Below the pieces are notes generated by a model that worked only from the letters and a program-made list of their open reading frames with translations, was not told the DNA's origin and made no database searches. The translations under genes and the position numbers were made by a program. This document shows positions 1 through 13,600 of a stretch of 64,000 nt of DNA, in pieces. Within the stretch, counting starts at the first letter, position 1. Each line of letters begins with the position of its first letter. The stretch comes from Marthasterias glacialis (taxonomy: Eukaryota > Echinodermata > Asteroidea > Forcipulatida > Asteriidae), in the NCBI GenBank assembly GCA_911728455.2, contig OU452222.1, positions 28,596,430 to 28,660,429 of the forward strand, written 5' to 3'.

Positions 1-610
1 GCAACAGAATAATACCCACTCACCATTATTGATAAATAACCGTTTAAATTTAAATAATTCTTAATTATAAATATTGAAATAAAGGATTTAAATGTACCTT
101 TTTAAGCAGAAAGAAGGAACAAAAAGCAACGTTTAAAAGTGTGCTTCGCTGATCAGTTAGGCCTATTAAGAATACAAGCATTTATAAATCAGTTCGACTG
201 CATTTAACTGAAGTTCAACAATCAACCCGAAGTAGCACGTAATGGGTTCTTGACCCTAAATTTCGTGAACCTTGGATCGGTTGATATCGAGATGGCCCAC
301 CTCAATGGAAAAAAACAACAAACATTGAAGATATAAGTGCAAAGATTCGTGATATCTGGACTAAACGCAGCGTTGTATTAATGAACTGTTGGGCATGTTG
401 GTAAACTTGTTGCTGACTGACACCTTGACTCTAGCCAAAATACTGAAGAAACAGTATAAGAGTTCAGCATAAGACTGTGTAGCGTTTACAAGTCACCACA
501 AGGAAGTGTTAGGTACCAAAAGTATTCAGAGTGATTTTCTAGATTTGTTTAGTACTACGACTATGTGTTACCTCTAACTTTGTTGATTGTTGATTGTGGA
601 GTTGTTGACA
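1..610. other. Upstream flank of transporter A
   Basis: No coding region is supported. A TATA-like TTTATAAAT lies at 180-188, about 420 bp before the ATG; that is too weak to call a promoter alone. An untranslated first exon could lie here. Confidence 0.35.
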
Positions 611-3600
611 ATGGGGAAACGGTCCAACCCAACGGACGACGTCTCCGTCAGCCGAAGCGGAAGTGACACTGAAGAACAAGACGGAGTGACACTCAAGCGC
701 GAGATTGGTCTGGTGGGCTGCGTCGCCTTTGTAGTCGGTTCGGTCATCGGGTCCGGCATCTTCATCTCCCCAAAGGGCGTGCTGCAGAACACAGGCAGCG
801 TGGGCTTGTCCCTCGTAGTCTGGGGTGCAAGCGGGACATTGTCTGGCATCGGGGCGCTCTGCTATGCCGAGTTGGGGACATTTATCACTAAATCCGGCGG
901 GGATTTCACGTACATTTTGGAGAGCTTTGGCCCCATGCCGGCTTTCATTCGCATATGGACCCTCCTGGTTGCTGTGCGTACAGCATCAAATGCGATCCTA
1001 GCTGCAACGGCTGCTACATACTTGGTAGGACCTTTCTTTGGTGAATGCAGCGTGCCAAGTGTTGTTATCCAGTTACTTGGATCTTCCCTAATAGGTGAAG
1101 TATGCTGTTCACATTAATAAAAACAAACCAAAAGAGGGAAACAATTTCACTGAGCTGAAACTGAATTTTTAAACGTTAAAGTAGAAACCACGCACAAACT
1201 GGGCTCGATTTCAGAAAGCACCAAAAGATTCATCTTAAGATGACTTACCAATATTGCCATAATGGTTTATATTGTGACATCACAATTTGCTTATGACAAT
1301 TAAGATTGATTCACAGTTAAGATCAATCTCGGCTCTTTGTGAAATCGGCCAGTTCACTTTGAGGGTCAAATTGTTTTGTGTTCAGCTAATTGTTCTTTAA
1401 AATGTCTCTTTAAAGGTGAGTTGTGAAGAAAAACTGTTAAAAGATGTTGAGTGCAATTCTAAGTAGAAAAACAGGTGTAACTATGTTACTCTATTTGGCA
1501 GCATTTGGAAGTAGATAAAAACTCAACAAAGCTAGGGCAATTTAGCCTAATGACTTCATTTCTTCTTGCTTATAATAGCTGCTGTGTTCTGCTGCAACAG
1601 TGTGAGTGTGGCGTGGAGTAACCGAGTCCAGATTATCTTCAGCATCGCTAAAGTGTTGGGTCTTGTCGTCATCATAATATCGGGCGTGGTTCTCATGATA
1701 CAAGGTGAGAAAGTGATACCTGTTTGTGTTTCTAGAACCCGAATGTTCATGATTCTTGTACAATTATGATTTTTTATAAGTAAGATATGAAGCTTTGTAT
1801 ATGATTTAGGAGGTATAACTGAGTTGTTTTTAGGGGTAGCGGCCATGGGAATTAATTCTCTTTCGAGAAGAATTGTTGTTTCTGCTGAGAATCAAATAGA
1901 TCAGATAGAATTTCGACGTCTCGAAAAGTGTCTTCTGCTTGTCTTCAGGACAATATCTACTTTAACTCAACCCCGGTTCTTCAAAGAATCAACACTTTTT
2001 CCCGAATAAGATCGAAGTCACATTATTGTTAGCCCTAAACCTACTCAGTTCTAGCAATTCTTATGTGGTTGACCCTTTAACTAATGGGAGACTTTTGAGG
2101 ACACTGTAGTAGATGGCAGCAAATTTACCAGGTAGATCCATTGTTCTCCGAAATGTGGGCATGCTCCTAGCTACGTAAACAATGAGAATTTACCTGCATA
2201 AGTCTGCTGCCACCTATCTTTCTAAAGTCTCCCATTGAGATCTGCTTAAGGGATTTTACGGAAGAGAAAAGGCAATACTTATTATTTCAGACGTCACTGT
2301 CTAGTATTCATTAGTTTGTCTTGATTCATGAACCCAACGTTACCTTTGCTAATCTTTGGTCATCCTGTACACTCTAAACACCCCGGGTCAGAATTAACCC
2401 GGATTCCGGGTCAAAGGGTGCCTGACCCATTTCTGGTTCAGTTTGACCCGGAATCCGTGTCAAAATGACCCACAGATGGGTCGAACTGAAGCAAAATCCG
2501 AGTTAAAGAATCCATTTCGATTAGTAAGAATTATTTCCAAACAGCACACGCATCATTGTTGATCGTTGAACACTCCTCTCAATGTTCCACAGGTAAAACT
2601 GAGAACTTGAAAGATGGTTTTGTACCTGCTTTTGGAGTTCCCACCTCGAACATTCCCTTGGCTTTCTACTCGGGTCTCTACGCGTTCGGTGGATGGTCAG
2701 TTATACAGTTTTATACATTCTTTTAGTCTAACTTATTTTAACTGCAAACATGATTAAATTAATCTTTCAGACAGTATCATTGTTTTACCCCACATGTAAA
2801 TATTATTTGGTTGAATCTTTTTCCACGCTAAATGTCAGTGATATTTTGTATGTTTATTTCAAGGAAAGGGTGTGTTTCATTTTATTTACAGGCAAGATTT
2901 GACTACTTTCACGGAGGAAGTTGTAAACCCGTCAAGGTAAGATAATATTAGACCAAACTAAGACTCATTTCTAAAGGAACAAATCATTATCTACCTATTA
3001 AAACATAGAATCTAATAAAATGGCAGCCTACAAACAATAGTAAAATGCGTAAAGTTGTGTTTTTCCGGTAATTCCAACCACTGGGTGCTCAATTAAACAT
3101 TTAAGTTGTAACTCAAGTCAAACCAACAACCCATAAGTCATATTATGCTGGTCAAGGTTGGACCAAGAGACAACTTTTGTAAATTTAGTGGAGTCATTTC
3201 TATTTGCAGAAACATTCCTCTTGGAATTGTCATCTCTATGATCATCATTACGGGCGTCTACATCCTGGCTAATCTAGCCTACTTCGTTGTCCTGACGCCG
3301 CTAGAGCTCCTTGCGTCAGACGCTGTTGCCTTGGTAAGATAGCATGAGCATGTTATTAAAAAGATGTAATTCATACTAATTCTGGGATGTGATTTGGCAA
3401 ACCTGACCAGAAACAAATGCGTGTTAAATTAACTGACTGAAACAGTTTTCGAGAGCTACCGTTGGTGACATGTAGTTCTCTTTATAAAGTCCCAACAGCT
3501 CAACATCGGTAGAATGTCTGTAGTGCTTCCATTCTTTGCACAAGTCAAGATAATATGTAATAAACCAACATGTGGAAATTTCAGCTCATTTCGTTGTTTA

Positions 3601-6600
3601 TCATGCGAGAAAACGGTAAAAATGCATTTAACATTTTGGTACGCATTCTTAGGCAGAGATTTGGTCTCACATTACTTTTGGATCTAATTTCATATTTATT
3701 ATTTAAAAAAAACCGATAACACTTTATTAACATTAACCATCATTATCACCGCGGCCGAACCGAGCTCACGAAAACGCAGTGACCAAAGCTCAGTTTTCAT
3801 GGTCGAGGTTGCCAAAACTCCGTTTTTATCCTTTCTTTTGCAGACCTTCAGTGACCGTGTTTTTGGTTCCTGGTCGGTAGTCATGTCCGTGGTGGTTGCC
3901 ATGTCTTGTGTCGGAGCGGTCAATGGATCAAGCTTCTCCTTCGCAAGGTTTCTTTTTGAAATAATTTTTGAAAGACCTTTGAAAAAAATGTTAGATTGTA
4001 AATGATATTACATATTATGGCTCCAACACGCCAAAATACACTGCCATACGCGATATGGCTGCCATTGGCTTCTACAACATTCATAATATAGTGCATTTCT
4101 CTATAAGCAACCCAAATGGTATTTACTCAAGGGAGTGTCAATATGGCGTCCACAAGCTTCAATTAAGAACATCACATGTATCATAGTGGTCATGGCTTCA
4201 ACATGATAAACTGCCATACGTATAGTTAAACGACCTGGCCCTTGGCTTCAATAACATTCTTATGCGAGTGTGTATCTATAAGAAATGCAAATAGTGTTGC
4301 AAAAGGGATTAGCAATATGGCGTCCATTTGGCTTCAAATAAGAACACCATATTATGTTGTGGCTATGGCTTAATACGCTCAAAAAATGTGATGCTTATAA
4401 ATGATACGACAGGCTACTGCCTTCAATAACATCCATGTACAAGAACATGTCTCTAAGAAATGCAAAGGGTTTCAAAAGGGAGTGGCAATATGGGGTGCAT
4501 AGTTTCAAATAAGAACGCCATAATTGGGTCATGACATGACTGCCATTGGCTTTGATAACATCTATATACAAGCGCATGTCTCTAAACAATGTAAAGGATT
4601 TTACACAAGAGAGTGCCAATATGGCGTCCAGAGTTTTCAAATACAAACACCATATCTATTTGCATTTTGTAGGGTGAAATAATCCATCATTTTGTAATCC
4701 GTAGGATACTCTTGGTCGCTTCTCGGGAGGGAATGATGCCGCAAGTCCTTGGCATGATTAACGTCGACTACCTCACACCTCTTCCAGCTATGGTCGCTAC
4801 GGTAAAACTAAATATATATTACATAATAATAACAAAAAGATGACAGGTACAACATTTCAAGAAAAAAATAATGGTATGGTCACGAGAAGACTGCATTATC
4901 TATCTTTCCTTGTCGTGACAAAAATAATAATCGGCCCAATAATAATAACAAAGCAAAAACAAACATTAAGGAGATTATGACAAGTATGAGAAATAACAGG
5001 CCAAGTTAAGGGCATAGTAATTTTTTATATTCATTGCTATATTTTTCTTGATAGTTCCCAATTGTTGTGATCATGATGATGGTAGACGTGCATACACTTA
5101 TCAATTATATCAGCTTCAGCGAATGGTTGTTCCTCTCGATTGCGGCGGCCTCCATACCATACTTTAGATGGAAGTGTCCCAACGTGCACAGACCGTTCAA
5201 GGTGGGTAAAGGGGGCATTGTTGTGCCGGTGTGGAAGGAGATTCTGTCCGGCAGGAGATTCTGTCCGGGCATACGGCGAATTGTGTACTAACTCCTTCTG
5301 ATAGCGCCCTCTTTTGAATAAACTCCTCCAGCCCACGTTAATTTATCGTATGGTGGACACATTACCCGGTGGACAGAATACCCTATGACACCGGCTTGGG
5401 GATATCAAACTTTCCTTTTGCTGTTTCTAATTTATATTTCTCTCTTGTAGCGACAACCCAATGCCAATCAGCAGTGGCATAACTAAGTGGTGGGGGAGGG
5501 GGGCACGTGCCCCACGGTTACCCCCCCCCCATTTGAAATCTGGACTTTTTAGATTAAAAATTACCAGAACAAATTGTCACATTTTATGAGCTTTTATGTA
5601 GTAATTTGAACGTTTAAAAAAATATATATATATATATATTTTTTTTTTTACACACAGAATGTATTTTGTTTTACCTCAACACGTCAGAAGAGCGCTGAAA
5701 AGGGGCTTGTGTATGAAAAAAAAAACGGGAACTAGTTTTAATTGGCCAAAAGTGACCCCTAGGAAAAATGGTGCTTCCCTTGTGCCCCCCTCAAATTTTA
5801 CCCTAGTTACGGCGCTGCCAATCAGGGGGCGTATCGGCGACACCGACATGAAACAAAGCTTGAGACTCGGTCAATGGAAAAGCGTTTTCGCGTTCTTGGT
5901 TCAACCGACGCCGCTGTTCTGACCAATCCATAATTCGAGTTGTTGGCTCGGTTAGACTTCGTGTCAAGATGGCGGATTGCCCAAAATAACGGAATATTTG
6001 TATGGATGGTTAGGGCTACATTTAGGATCGGGCTACATTTAGGATCGAGCTACCCCAGTGATCAAACCAGAGTCTTTCTTAAAATCCTTGCTGCTGCAAA
6101 AGATCCTCTCGGAGACAGTAATCATATAGAATGTTAATGTTATGATTGTTAAATTTTTATATATATATATATATTTTACTCTCACCAACAGGTCCCGCTC
6201 GTTCTCCCGTTGATCTTCATCATCTGCTCTATGTCTGTTGTTGTAATCTCCATCTACTCCTCACCAGTAGATTGTGGTGTCGGTGCTTTGATTACAATCA
6301 CAGGGGTACCAGTCTATTTGGTATTCGTTTGGTGGGAGAAGAAGCCCCGCTGGTTCACTGGTACACTAGGTAAGTGCCAAGGAAACGCCCTCACTCCATA
6401 AAAAAAAACATTTTAAGAAGTTTTAAGAAGATCGTTCGTAAAGGATTGAACAGCGCCCTCACTGAGGTCAAACGAAAGTTTGAAACCAAGAACAACTGTC
6501 ATCATCTTTTTGTTTTGATAATACTCATCCTTCAAGGTGAATTTCGAGGTAAATTTTAGGGTTTCGGTTTTGAACTTCTAATCAGGACTTTTCAACCTAT

Positions 6601-6731
6601 AACGTTTGAGAAACATGAATGCCAAACTTGACTTATCCAATCGCAAAATGTTGAATTGAATTTTCACAGATTCGATGACGTGTTTTCTGCAAAGGTTTCT
6701 GCTGGTTTCACCTGAAAAGATGAAGCTGTGA
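611..6731 (+). CDS. SLC7A11-like: Transporter A: xCT-like SLC7 light chain, 489 aa, 10 exons
   Basis: Exons, by splice signals and phase: 611-1094, 1579-1704, 2593-2695, 2892-2936, 3210-3333, 3844-3947, 4705-4801, 5055-5201, 6192-6369, 6670-6731 (1470 nt, no internal stop). The start is the first in-frame ATG after a stop at 584-586. The protein is a 12-helix light chain of a heteromeric amino-acid exchanger at the plasma membrane. It shows the TM1 motif [12 protein letters not shown] (residues 48-57), [17 protein letters not shown], the cysteine in FFGEC (C146) that in xCT joins the SLC3A2 heavy chain, SCVG in TM8 and a C-terminal MTCFLQRFL segment like that of xCT. R123 and K186 match human xCT R135 and K198, but E384 stands where xCT has R396. 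Substrate is therefore uncertain. Length fits the family. Candidate poly(A) signal at 7501. A b(0,+)-type transporter is the main alternative name. Confidence 0.93.
1203..1350. mobile_element. MITE with GATTTCA...TGAAATC ends (intron 1 of gene A)
   Basis: The segment opens with CTCGATTTCAGAAAG and closes with CTCTTTGTGAAATCG, an imperfect terminal inverted repeat. No ORF lies inside. The same type of ends bound the element at 17010-17135, so they appear to be one non-autonomous DNA transposon family. Confidence 0.5.
2368..2520. mobile_element. MITE-like GGGTCA-rich palindromic repeat (intron 2 of gene A)
   Basis: It starts TACACTCTAAACACCCCGGG and continues with repeated tgacccgg/ccgggtca units in both orientations. 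A longer relative at 27455-27699 ends with the mirror image, ttagagtgta. This copy seems to lack its right end. Confidence 0.5.
3560..3735. repeat. Dispersed repeat copy (intron 5 of gene A)
   Basis: The text around TCAGCTCATTTCGTTGTTT, the two GCGAGAAAACG-like stretches and GATCTAATTTCAT recurs at 57435-57560 with similar spacing. It is non-coding and of unknown class. Confidence 0.4.
4040..4655. repeat. Four-copy degenerate tandem repeat, about 130-180 bp unit (intron 6 of gene A)
   Basis: Each unit contains, in order, a form of CCATTGGCTTCAATAACAT, CATGTCTCTAAGAAATGCAAA, GGGAGTGCCAATATGGCGTC and TTTCAAATAAGAACACCAT. Units begin near 4059, 4237, 4412 and 4541. Copies differ by many substitutions, so the expansion is not recent. 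Confidence 0.75.
5472..5817. mobile_element. hAT-like MITE with 8-bp target duplication (intron 8 of gene A)
   Basis: The ends are CAGTGGCATAACTAAG and CCCTAGTTACGGCGCTG, inverted repeats of each other with mismatches. The octamer CCAATCAG lies immediately outside both ends (5464-5471 and 5818-5825), the 8-bp target duplication typical of hAT transposons. The inside has G/C homopolymers, gcacgtgcc and no ORF. Relatives lie at 50744-50943 and 56182-56502, with fragments near 15830-15902, 28197-28240 and 48170-48190. Confidence 0.7.
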
Positions 6732-7083
6732 TGGAACAGCAGTTTACCCGTGAGACGATAGAGAGACACAGACAGGCGTCTCCTACTATTTTAGATAAAC
6801 AACATTTCGAATGGTAGAAAACATTTTTGTGTGAGGTCCAGTTCTCCAACGGGAAACACACTTCTAAGTTCGAAACAAAAAATCAAAACTAGTAATCATC
6901 GCAACACATCCTTTGTTTTGTTGGCATATTATGTTGTAATTATTGTTTGCGCACAAGCATGTTGAAGACAAGTTGTTAACCATTTAACTGTTGCAACGAT
7001 AAATTCAATTGTTTGGTTATGTTAAAAACAAATGCTGGTAAAAAGTGAAACAGGTCTCATGCGTGTTCACTGTTTTCAAACAT

Positions 7084-7260
7084 GGGGTCTTAGACTCTCT
7101 AGATCAAAACTAATTTTTTTACTCATTTCCAAAATTTTTTAGCATTTCAAGCAACAATATTTCAAGGGAAGTTTTCCACCACGACCACCTTTTTACCATG
7201 TAAAGCTATGTGCAAATCCGTGAACATATATTCAGTTCTTACCAATGGAAACGCCCCTTT
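7084..7260. repeat. Dispersed repeat copy
   Basis: The series ATCAAAACTAATTTTTTTAC, GCATTTCAAGCAA, TTTCAAGGGAAGTTTTC, ACCATGTAAAG and TTCTTACCAATG recurs at 21690-21870 and, in part, at 57560-57665. It is non-coding; class unknown. Confidence 0.55.
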
Positions 7261-7500
7261 GCAATCTTACCTTTTAAACGCCCATCTGAGTTGAACGCAT
7301 TATGTTTTCATTTCATATTTACACATGGAGGACAAGAATACAGTCCACTTTACTCTTATCATTATGATATTTGTCGGTCAGAAGGGTGTGTGTTGATTAA
7401 CCTTTGCACAGCGGACATGATGTAAATTGTGATAGTGTTATAACTCTAAAATACCATTGCAGTAATACAAGTGCTTTATCGATGTAATCTTTTGGAGAGC

Positions 7501-7506
7501 AATAAA
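7501..7506 (+). terminator. Candidate poly(A) signal of transporter A
   Basis: AATAAA, the first exact match after the stop codon of gene A, 770 bp downstream and 121 bp before the ATG of gene B. Confidence 0.35.
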
Positions 7507-7626
7507 CTGCACTTTGCACCCTACTGATTAATTAGAGGTGCCTCATTTGTGTTCATATTAGCATGCTTAACGAGGTTATAGTATGGTTAGTATTGTTTCA
7601 CTTGGAGGCCAATTTAGCAGAGTGTA

Positions 7627-10600
7627 ATGGATGAGGGAAATGTTATAGCACAGGATGGAGATGGCGGTGCGTCTACCACCAGTGAGGTGGAGAAACGCCC
7701 GCCCGAGGGTGACGGTGTCTCCGTCCGTAGCAAAGAAGACGGGGACGAGCCGGTGGCACTCAAGCGGCAGATCGGTCTGGTGGGCTGCATCGCCTTCGTA
7801 GTCGGTACCGTCATCGGCTCTGGTATCTTCATCTCCCCGAAGGGCGTCCTGGAGAACACCGGCAGCGTGGGCTTGTCCCTCGTAGTCTGGGTTGCGTGCG
7901 GGGTACTGTCCACCATCGGGGCGCTCTGCTACGCCGAGCTGGGGACCTGCATTACAAAATCCGGTGGTGATTTCACGTACATTTTGGAGAGTTTTGGCCC
8001 CGTACCGGCTTTCCTACGCGTTTGGACGCTTTTAGTAGCCGTGCGTACGGCATCATTTGCCGTACTCGTTATTACAGCTGCTACATACCTCATTCAACCC
8101 TTTTTCGGTGATTGCGGAGTACCTACATCTGTGATCCAGTTACTCGGAGCTTCACTACTCGGTAAATAACAAAACTGTTGTCACTATTTGTTACGAATTA
8201 TAAAAAGGGTTTATAGTTACAATACATTTTGGCGTAGCAACAATATAAGGTAAAAACAAGCCTTGTAGAACGGGGGGTGTCCTCATAATTAAAATCACAA
8301 TCACTGCCCTTTAATTGAACTTTGGACATTTTTTATATCAAAACCAGTCGTATAAATTATTTTGCATTTCCCCCATACTTATCCAATGTTATTATACTAC
8401 TGCCTTTTTTTTTATTAATCTTCGCAGTTTCAAAAAACATTAATTTACATGGTGAAATAGCATAACAGTATATGTGTTCCAGTGTGGTTACACTGAGTGC
8501 ATCCAACATCCTGAGATATTTATTTCGATTTGACAAAGATCTTGAAAAAAGTAGACTGTCGACTTCGCAAGATAATTTATCACAGGATAACAAAAGAAGC
8601 ATGAAAGAAAGCGAGTCGCCCCCTCACCTGATGTTGACATCGTTTTGATAGGATGTCGTCATACCGAGGGATTTATCTCGGGAAATCATCATGGTTTTCT
8701 TTAGGATTTCTTCATCATTGGAAAGTATCAGATGGCATTTTCAGTGATCCGTAGCACACAAAAGTCAATATGGTTTGTTACCGGTATATTACGTGTTTCA
8801 TTCTGTGTAAACAAACAAACAAAAAAACAAACAAACAAACATACTTTTGTGAAAAGTCATCAATTTACATTTTCTTATAATTTACAATGACTTCTTAAAG
8901 AAGTGAATGTGGATTGACCTATAGACACTACAGGACTGGTAAAAGGTTTTACTAGGAACATTGAGATGGGCCTAATTGTTTCCCTTTTTTCGGGCGAATC
9001 TATTTTTGTTCAATTGAAACAATTATGTCTCATTAGGTTCGCGTAATCTGTATTTGCTAATCTTCTTTTCTGATTATCCCCCGATTAGCTGCTGTGTTCT
9101 GCTTGAACAGTGTGAGTGTGGCGTGGAGTAACCGAGTCCAGATTATCTTCAGTATCGCCAAAGTACTCGGCCTAGTTATCATCATAATATCGGGCGTGGT
9201 TCTTATGATACAAGGTGATAACTCCTTTATTTAACGTTTGCATTCACTGTTTAGAACATAACCGTGTGTCAACTCTTGTCTCCGTTTTTGTTTGGCTTTG
9301 TTCTTTTGTTGTGTTTTTTCTCACTTGAATTAAACGGTTGTTTTTGAATGCTTTGAACTCAAAGCTTCACATTCAGCAGGCAGAGTAACACTTTGTGGTG
9401 TTATAAATGACCTTTGCAAATAATTTAAATGTTATCAGATTGACAGATTATAGGCTTCGGCTCTTATATAATAACACCATAAACATTGCCATAACTCCAG
9501 TCATATTAGAGAGTAACCATTTTATAATATTTTGTGCGTGTGTGTGTGTGTGTGCTCGAATTCGCTCCCTTGTGGAGTCCTATAACAAAAGGGAAGCGCA
9601 AGAACAATCTCCACTGGGGAATTCTAAAGAGAGGGATGCTCCACAAGGAAATTTGTGTACAAAGTCTATGAGAAAATATTAAGTACAGGGACAAAGGAAA
9701 GAACAATAGAGGTCTCCACAAGGATGCAAAAATGAGAATGTGTGTGTGTGTGTCTGGATGCATTCAAAGCGGGGACTTATAACAAAAGAGAACAATAGAG
9801 TCCCCGATTGGAAAAGGTCCCCAGTTGGAAGTCGTGTTCAAAACCAATGGGAGCTGTTGCTAAAAAGTTAAAGTACAAACAAAAGAGGGACAATAGGAGG
9901 TCCCCGATTGGAGGTAAATACACACTTGTATGGGTGGGCATGTTTGACCATATGCTCCGAGGACATTTTACAATAGGGACAATAGGTCCTCACTAGTCAG
10001 TTCTTTGTTTTCATGGGTCCTCGGACGCCATTTGTGTACAAAACCAATGGAGATTGCTTCAGTACAGGAACAATAGAATTAACAATAGAAGTCCTCGGAC
10101 ATAATGGTGATACACGACTGTGTGTGCGTGTGTGTGTGTGTGTTTCATAAACATTTCATGAATCCACCTTTGAAAAACTTTTGCCACATTTTAGATACAG
10201 GGGCAAGAGCAGGACATACCAGGGTCCATAATTTCATGTATCTGCTTACCGCACTAATCCTATGGCCATAAGCGCAGAAATCCGCGGTAAGCAGATCCAG
10301 GAAATTGGGTCCAGAACCTTTTCATTAATAAAGGAATTGGTAGGAATCACAGCCCTTGTCGAAACCATGGGCTGGGGACTCCGGTTTTGGCTTCGACTGC
10401 CTGTTTGAAGCCCCCTACCGAAAGCGCACAAAAGAACTGAAAGTGTAGAGAAGGGATATTCAGTTGGTATTGGCTCATCGTCAAATGATGTTATCAAATT
10501 GAGAATTTTGCAAACACGACAAAACTACGTTATTCTTTTGGCAGGACCACGATATTGGTAGGGTCTTCATGTTCTCTGCTGGTGTTATACGCACCCACTG

Positions 10601-13600
10601 TTGACATTTTTTCTCTGTCACACATAACACCTCTGTAATTTTAGCTCTATGGTTTTTAGAAAAGGTCAAATTGGGGTCACATCTGTGTAGTGTTCGTCCA
10701 GTTTTGAAAGATCTTTCCGTTGATGTACAGATTGAAAAAAAATTAAATAATGGTTTATAATGGTTATTTATAAATAGTGATTATTTATTGAAAAAAAAAT
10801 TAAATAATGGTTTATAATGGTTATTTATAAATAGTGATTATTTAAAAATAGTGGTTATTTTGAAATAAAAGATTAAATAAAGATTATTTATAAATAAAGA
10901 TTATGTGTAAATAATGGTTACTTATAAATAAAAGATTAAATAAAGATTATTTATAAATAAGGTTATTTATAAATAATGGTTATTTATAAATAAAAGATTA
11001 TTTATAAACAATGGTTATTTATAAATAGGCCTAATGGTTGTTTGTAAATAATGGTTATTTATAGAGACGATTACCATTCCCTTCTTTTTCTTGGGGTGGG
11101 CTCATGCATAAACGGATTTTGTTCATTGTTTGTCGAGGTTGAAGATGAAATTAATACCCTTTCCCCGTGTTTTAACGAGGTTTAATGCAGAAATCAGAGA
11201 GGAGTTCCAATAACATACAACCACACACCCACACACACAGATCATTCGGCGAATTATAAAGAGATTCCCCTTTTGTTTTCAGGAAATGTTGAGAATTTAA
11301 AAGATGGTTTCACTCCAGCCATCGAGGTCTCCGCTTCGGACATCCCCTTGGCGTTCTACTCAGGTCTCTTCGCTTATTCCGGATGGTCAGTACACATAGG
11401 TGATGGTTGTGGTGGTTGCTGCAGCTGCTGTTGTTGTTAAAGTTGCATCTGGGATAAAGAATTGTTGCGTATATATACTGCTGTTAATATAGGATTCCAA
11501 CTGCCTCTAGCTACCGGCAAGTTAGGTGGTCTATAGTGACATCTGCTCTATATATGATGGCAAATGTATTGGGTTCGAATCCCACACGAGTAATATGCCT
11601 GTGGATATTTCCCCACAGGACTCGGAAAAGTACATCGGCGTAGGAAAGACACAAATGATATTGTCGTGTTGTTGGCAAGGTAGTCATCACTATGCAATGA
11701 CAAATAAATGGCACTAAATTTGAGGTTAAGGGTTGAATAAGACCTGATCTGGCATGACTATTGAGGGAACGGAGTGTGAATTACGAATATAAACATTATG
11801 ACAATTGACTGCATACAATCATTGATATGACAACTTACTTGGGAGCAAGTGCTTGATTACGAAAAGACTTGTATATTACAACAACGATGTATTCTATTTA
11901 CGTTTTGAGAAAGAGGTATAATTTTTCCATGTCCAATAGAACATGTCTTATACTAAGGGAAGCACACTTTGTCACCCTGGAGGTTTAATCAATTGACAAA
12001 TGGGAGTTTGTATACTAGCTCAATAATGTTGAATTTTAACAAAAAAGTTCAGATTTAATATATATTAATGAGTAAAAACATGCAATCCTATGCTTCATAA
12101 TTTGTCGTATTTTGATATAATATTGTACGAATCATGAACAACACTTGGTCAAGATTTTAGACCCATATTCCCGCAGGAAAGTGTTCGTTGCTAGGTACTT
12201 TTCAATCCTTTGGTTCACTGCACATGTTTTTAAACACGGCTTTTTCTCCTGCAGTCATTCATGTCATTTTTATGGGCTTTTTAAAAAGTTGGGTTTATCT
12301 CCGGATTGCAAAATGCTACAGAATTCCAACATACACAAAATTAAGCGTAGAATATTGCTTTCCATGTATGTAACTCCAAAAGTCAATTTTGCGACATAAA
12401 GGCCATTTTTGCAGAGCCGGTCACATATTTCAAATCACCAATCGTTTTTGCCAATATGCTCATTTTCTTAACTCTTCAACCATTACAGGCAATTTCTTCC
12501 AAGTTTCACAGAGGAAATTATTAATCCCGCAAGGTAAGAACATGTTTGATATTATTGTTATAGGTTTTCCCGGTCAATTTCAGCAAAGATTAATTCAGTT
12601 TCATTAACACGCATTCAAACTCACGCATGTTTCCCTAATTCATTCAAACTATTGAGTTTCTTTTTAGCTACTGTTTGTGTTCAATTTTGTTTTCGTGCAC
12701 ACATAATTTAGTTTTTTTTATACAGGTTCGTTTCAGTCTTTTTATTTCATTTGAAGACATTCAAGACTACATTTTCACAATTCTTCAATTAAATTTCTTC
12801 TACCTATTGACCAGCCTCTTTCTGTTGGCTTTGTAGCGAAATTGAATGGTCTTTGCGACCTAATGAATTTGAATGATCTTATTTGACAAGTGAATGCCAA
12901 ACTGTTGAAATTGAATCACTACTTTTGACTGTTGAATGCTGATGCGGTGGAGCATTTGTTTTGAACAAGCCAGTGTTAAATTAAATTACGTTTTGGTAAA
13001 ATTGGCCGGGAAAACCTATACTTTTGTTATTTTTTTTAATAACACTTACAGTGATCCCCAGATTACTTGCCTCAAAAGCATTTGCATAGTTTGAAGAGTT
13101 CATTAAAACAATTATAGTGGGACACGGAATTACAGATAAATATTTCCTGAAGACATTAACAATATGCTGATCGAAACGTCAAGTTGTTACATCATTAAGG
13201 CAATATTCCAAAGGCTCTACTGCCTTCCCGAAAGACGGTACCCCCACTAAATTCCATAGTTTCTGATCCATCAAAATGCATCTTTTTAAAAGCTATTGTC
13301 ACATTAGCTTCTATATTTTCAGTCTGATTTTCCCATGTCAATGATTTCTAACAATATTGAAATAAGTCTTCTTTACTTTTACAAAATATTTTAAGGAATA
13401 TTCCTCTTGGAATTGTCATCTCTATGATCATCATTACGGGCGTCTACATCCTGGCTAATCTAGCCTACTTCGTTGTACTCACGCCGACAGAACTCCTTGC
13501 GTCAGACGCTGTTGCCTTGGTAAGTTGAAACGGTGAGCATGCGTTTGAATGTTGGCCTGTCGTCGAATCAAAGTTGAAGAGACAAAACTCTCAGTCAACC

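Larger units (their letters stand above)
6732..7626. other. Intergenic A-B, with dispersed repeat and poly(A) signal
   Basis: The 895 bp hold the presumed 3' UTR of gene A, a dispersed repeat copy at about 7084-7260 and an AATAAA at 7501. No further gene is seen. Any promoter of gene B must be very close to, or overlap, the end of gene A. Confidence 0.6.

Noticed and set aside
587-610. Longer N-terminus for transporter A starting at 587
   Set aside because: The codon at 587 is TTG, not ATG; the first in-frame ATG is 611, and a stop lies at 584-586.
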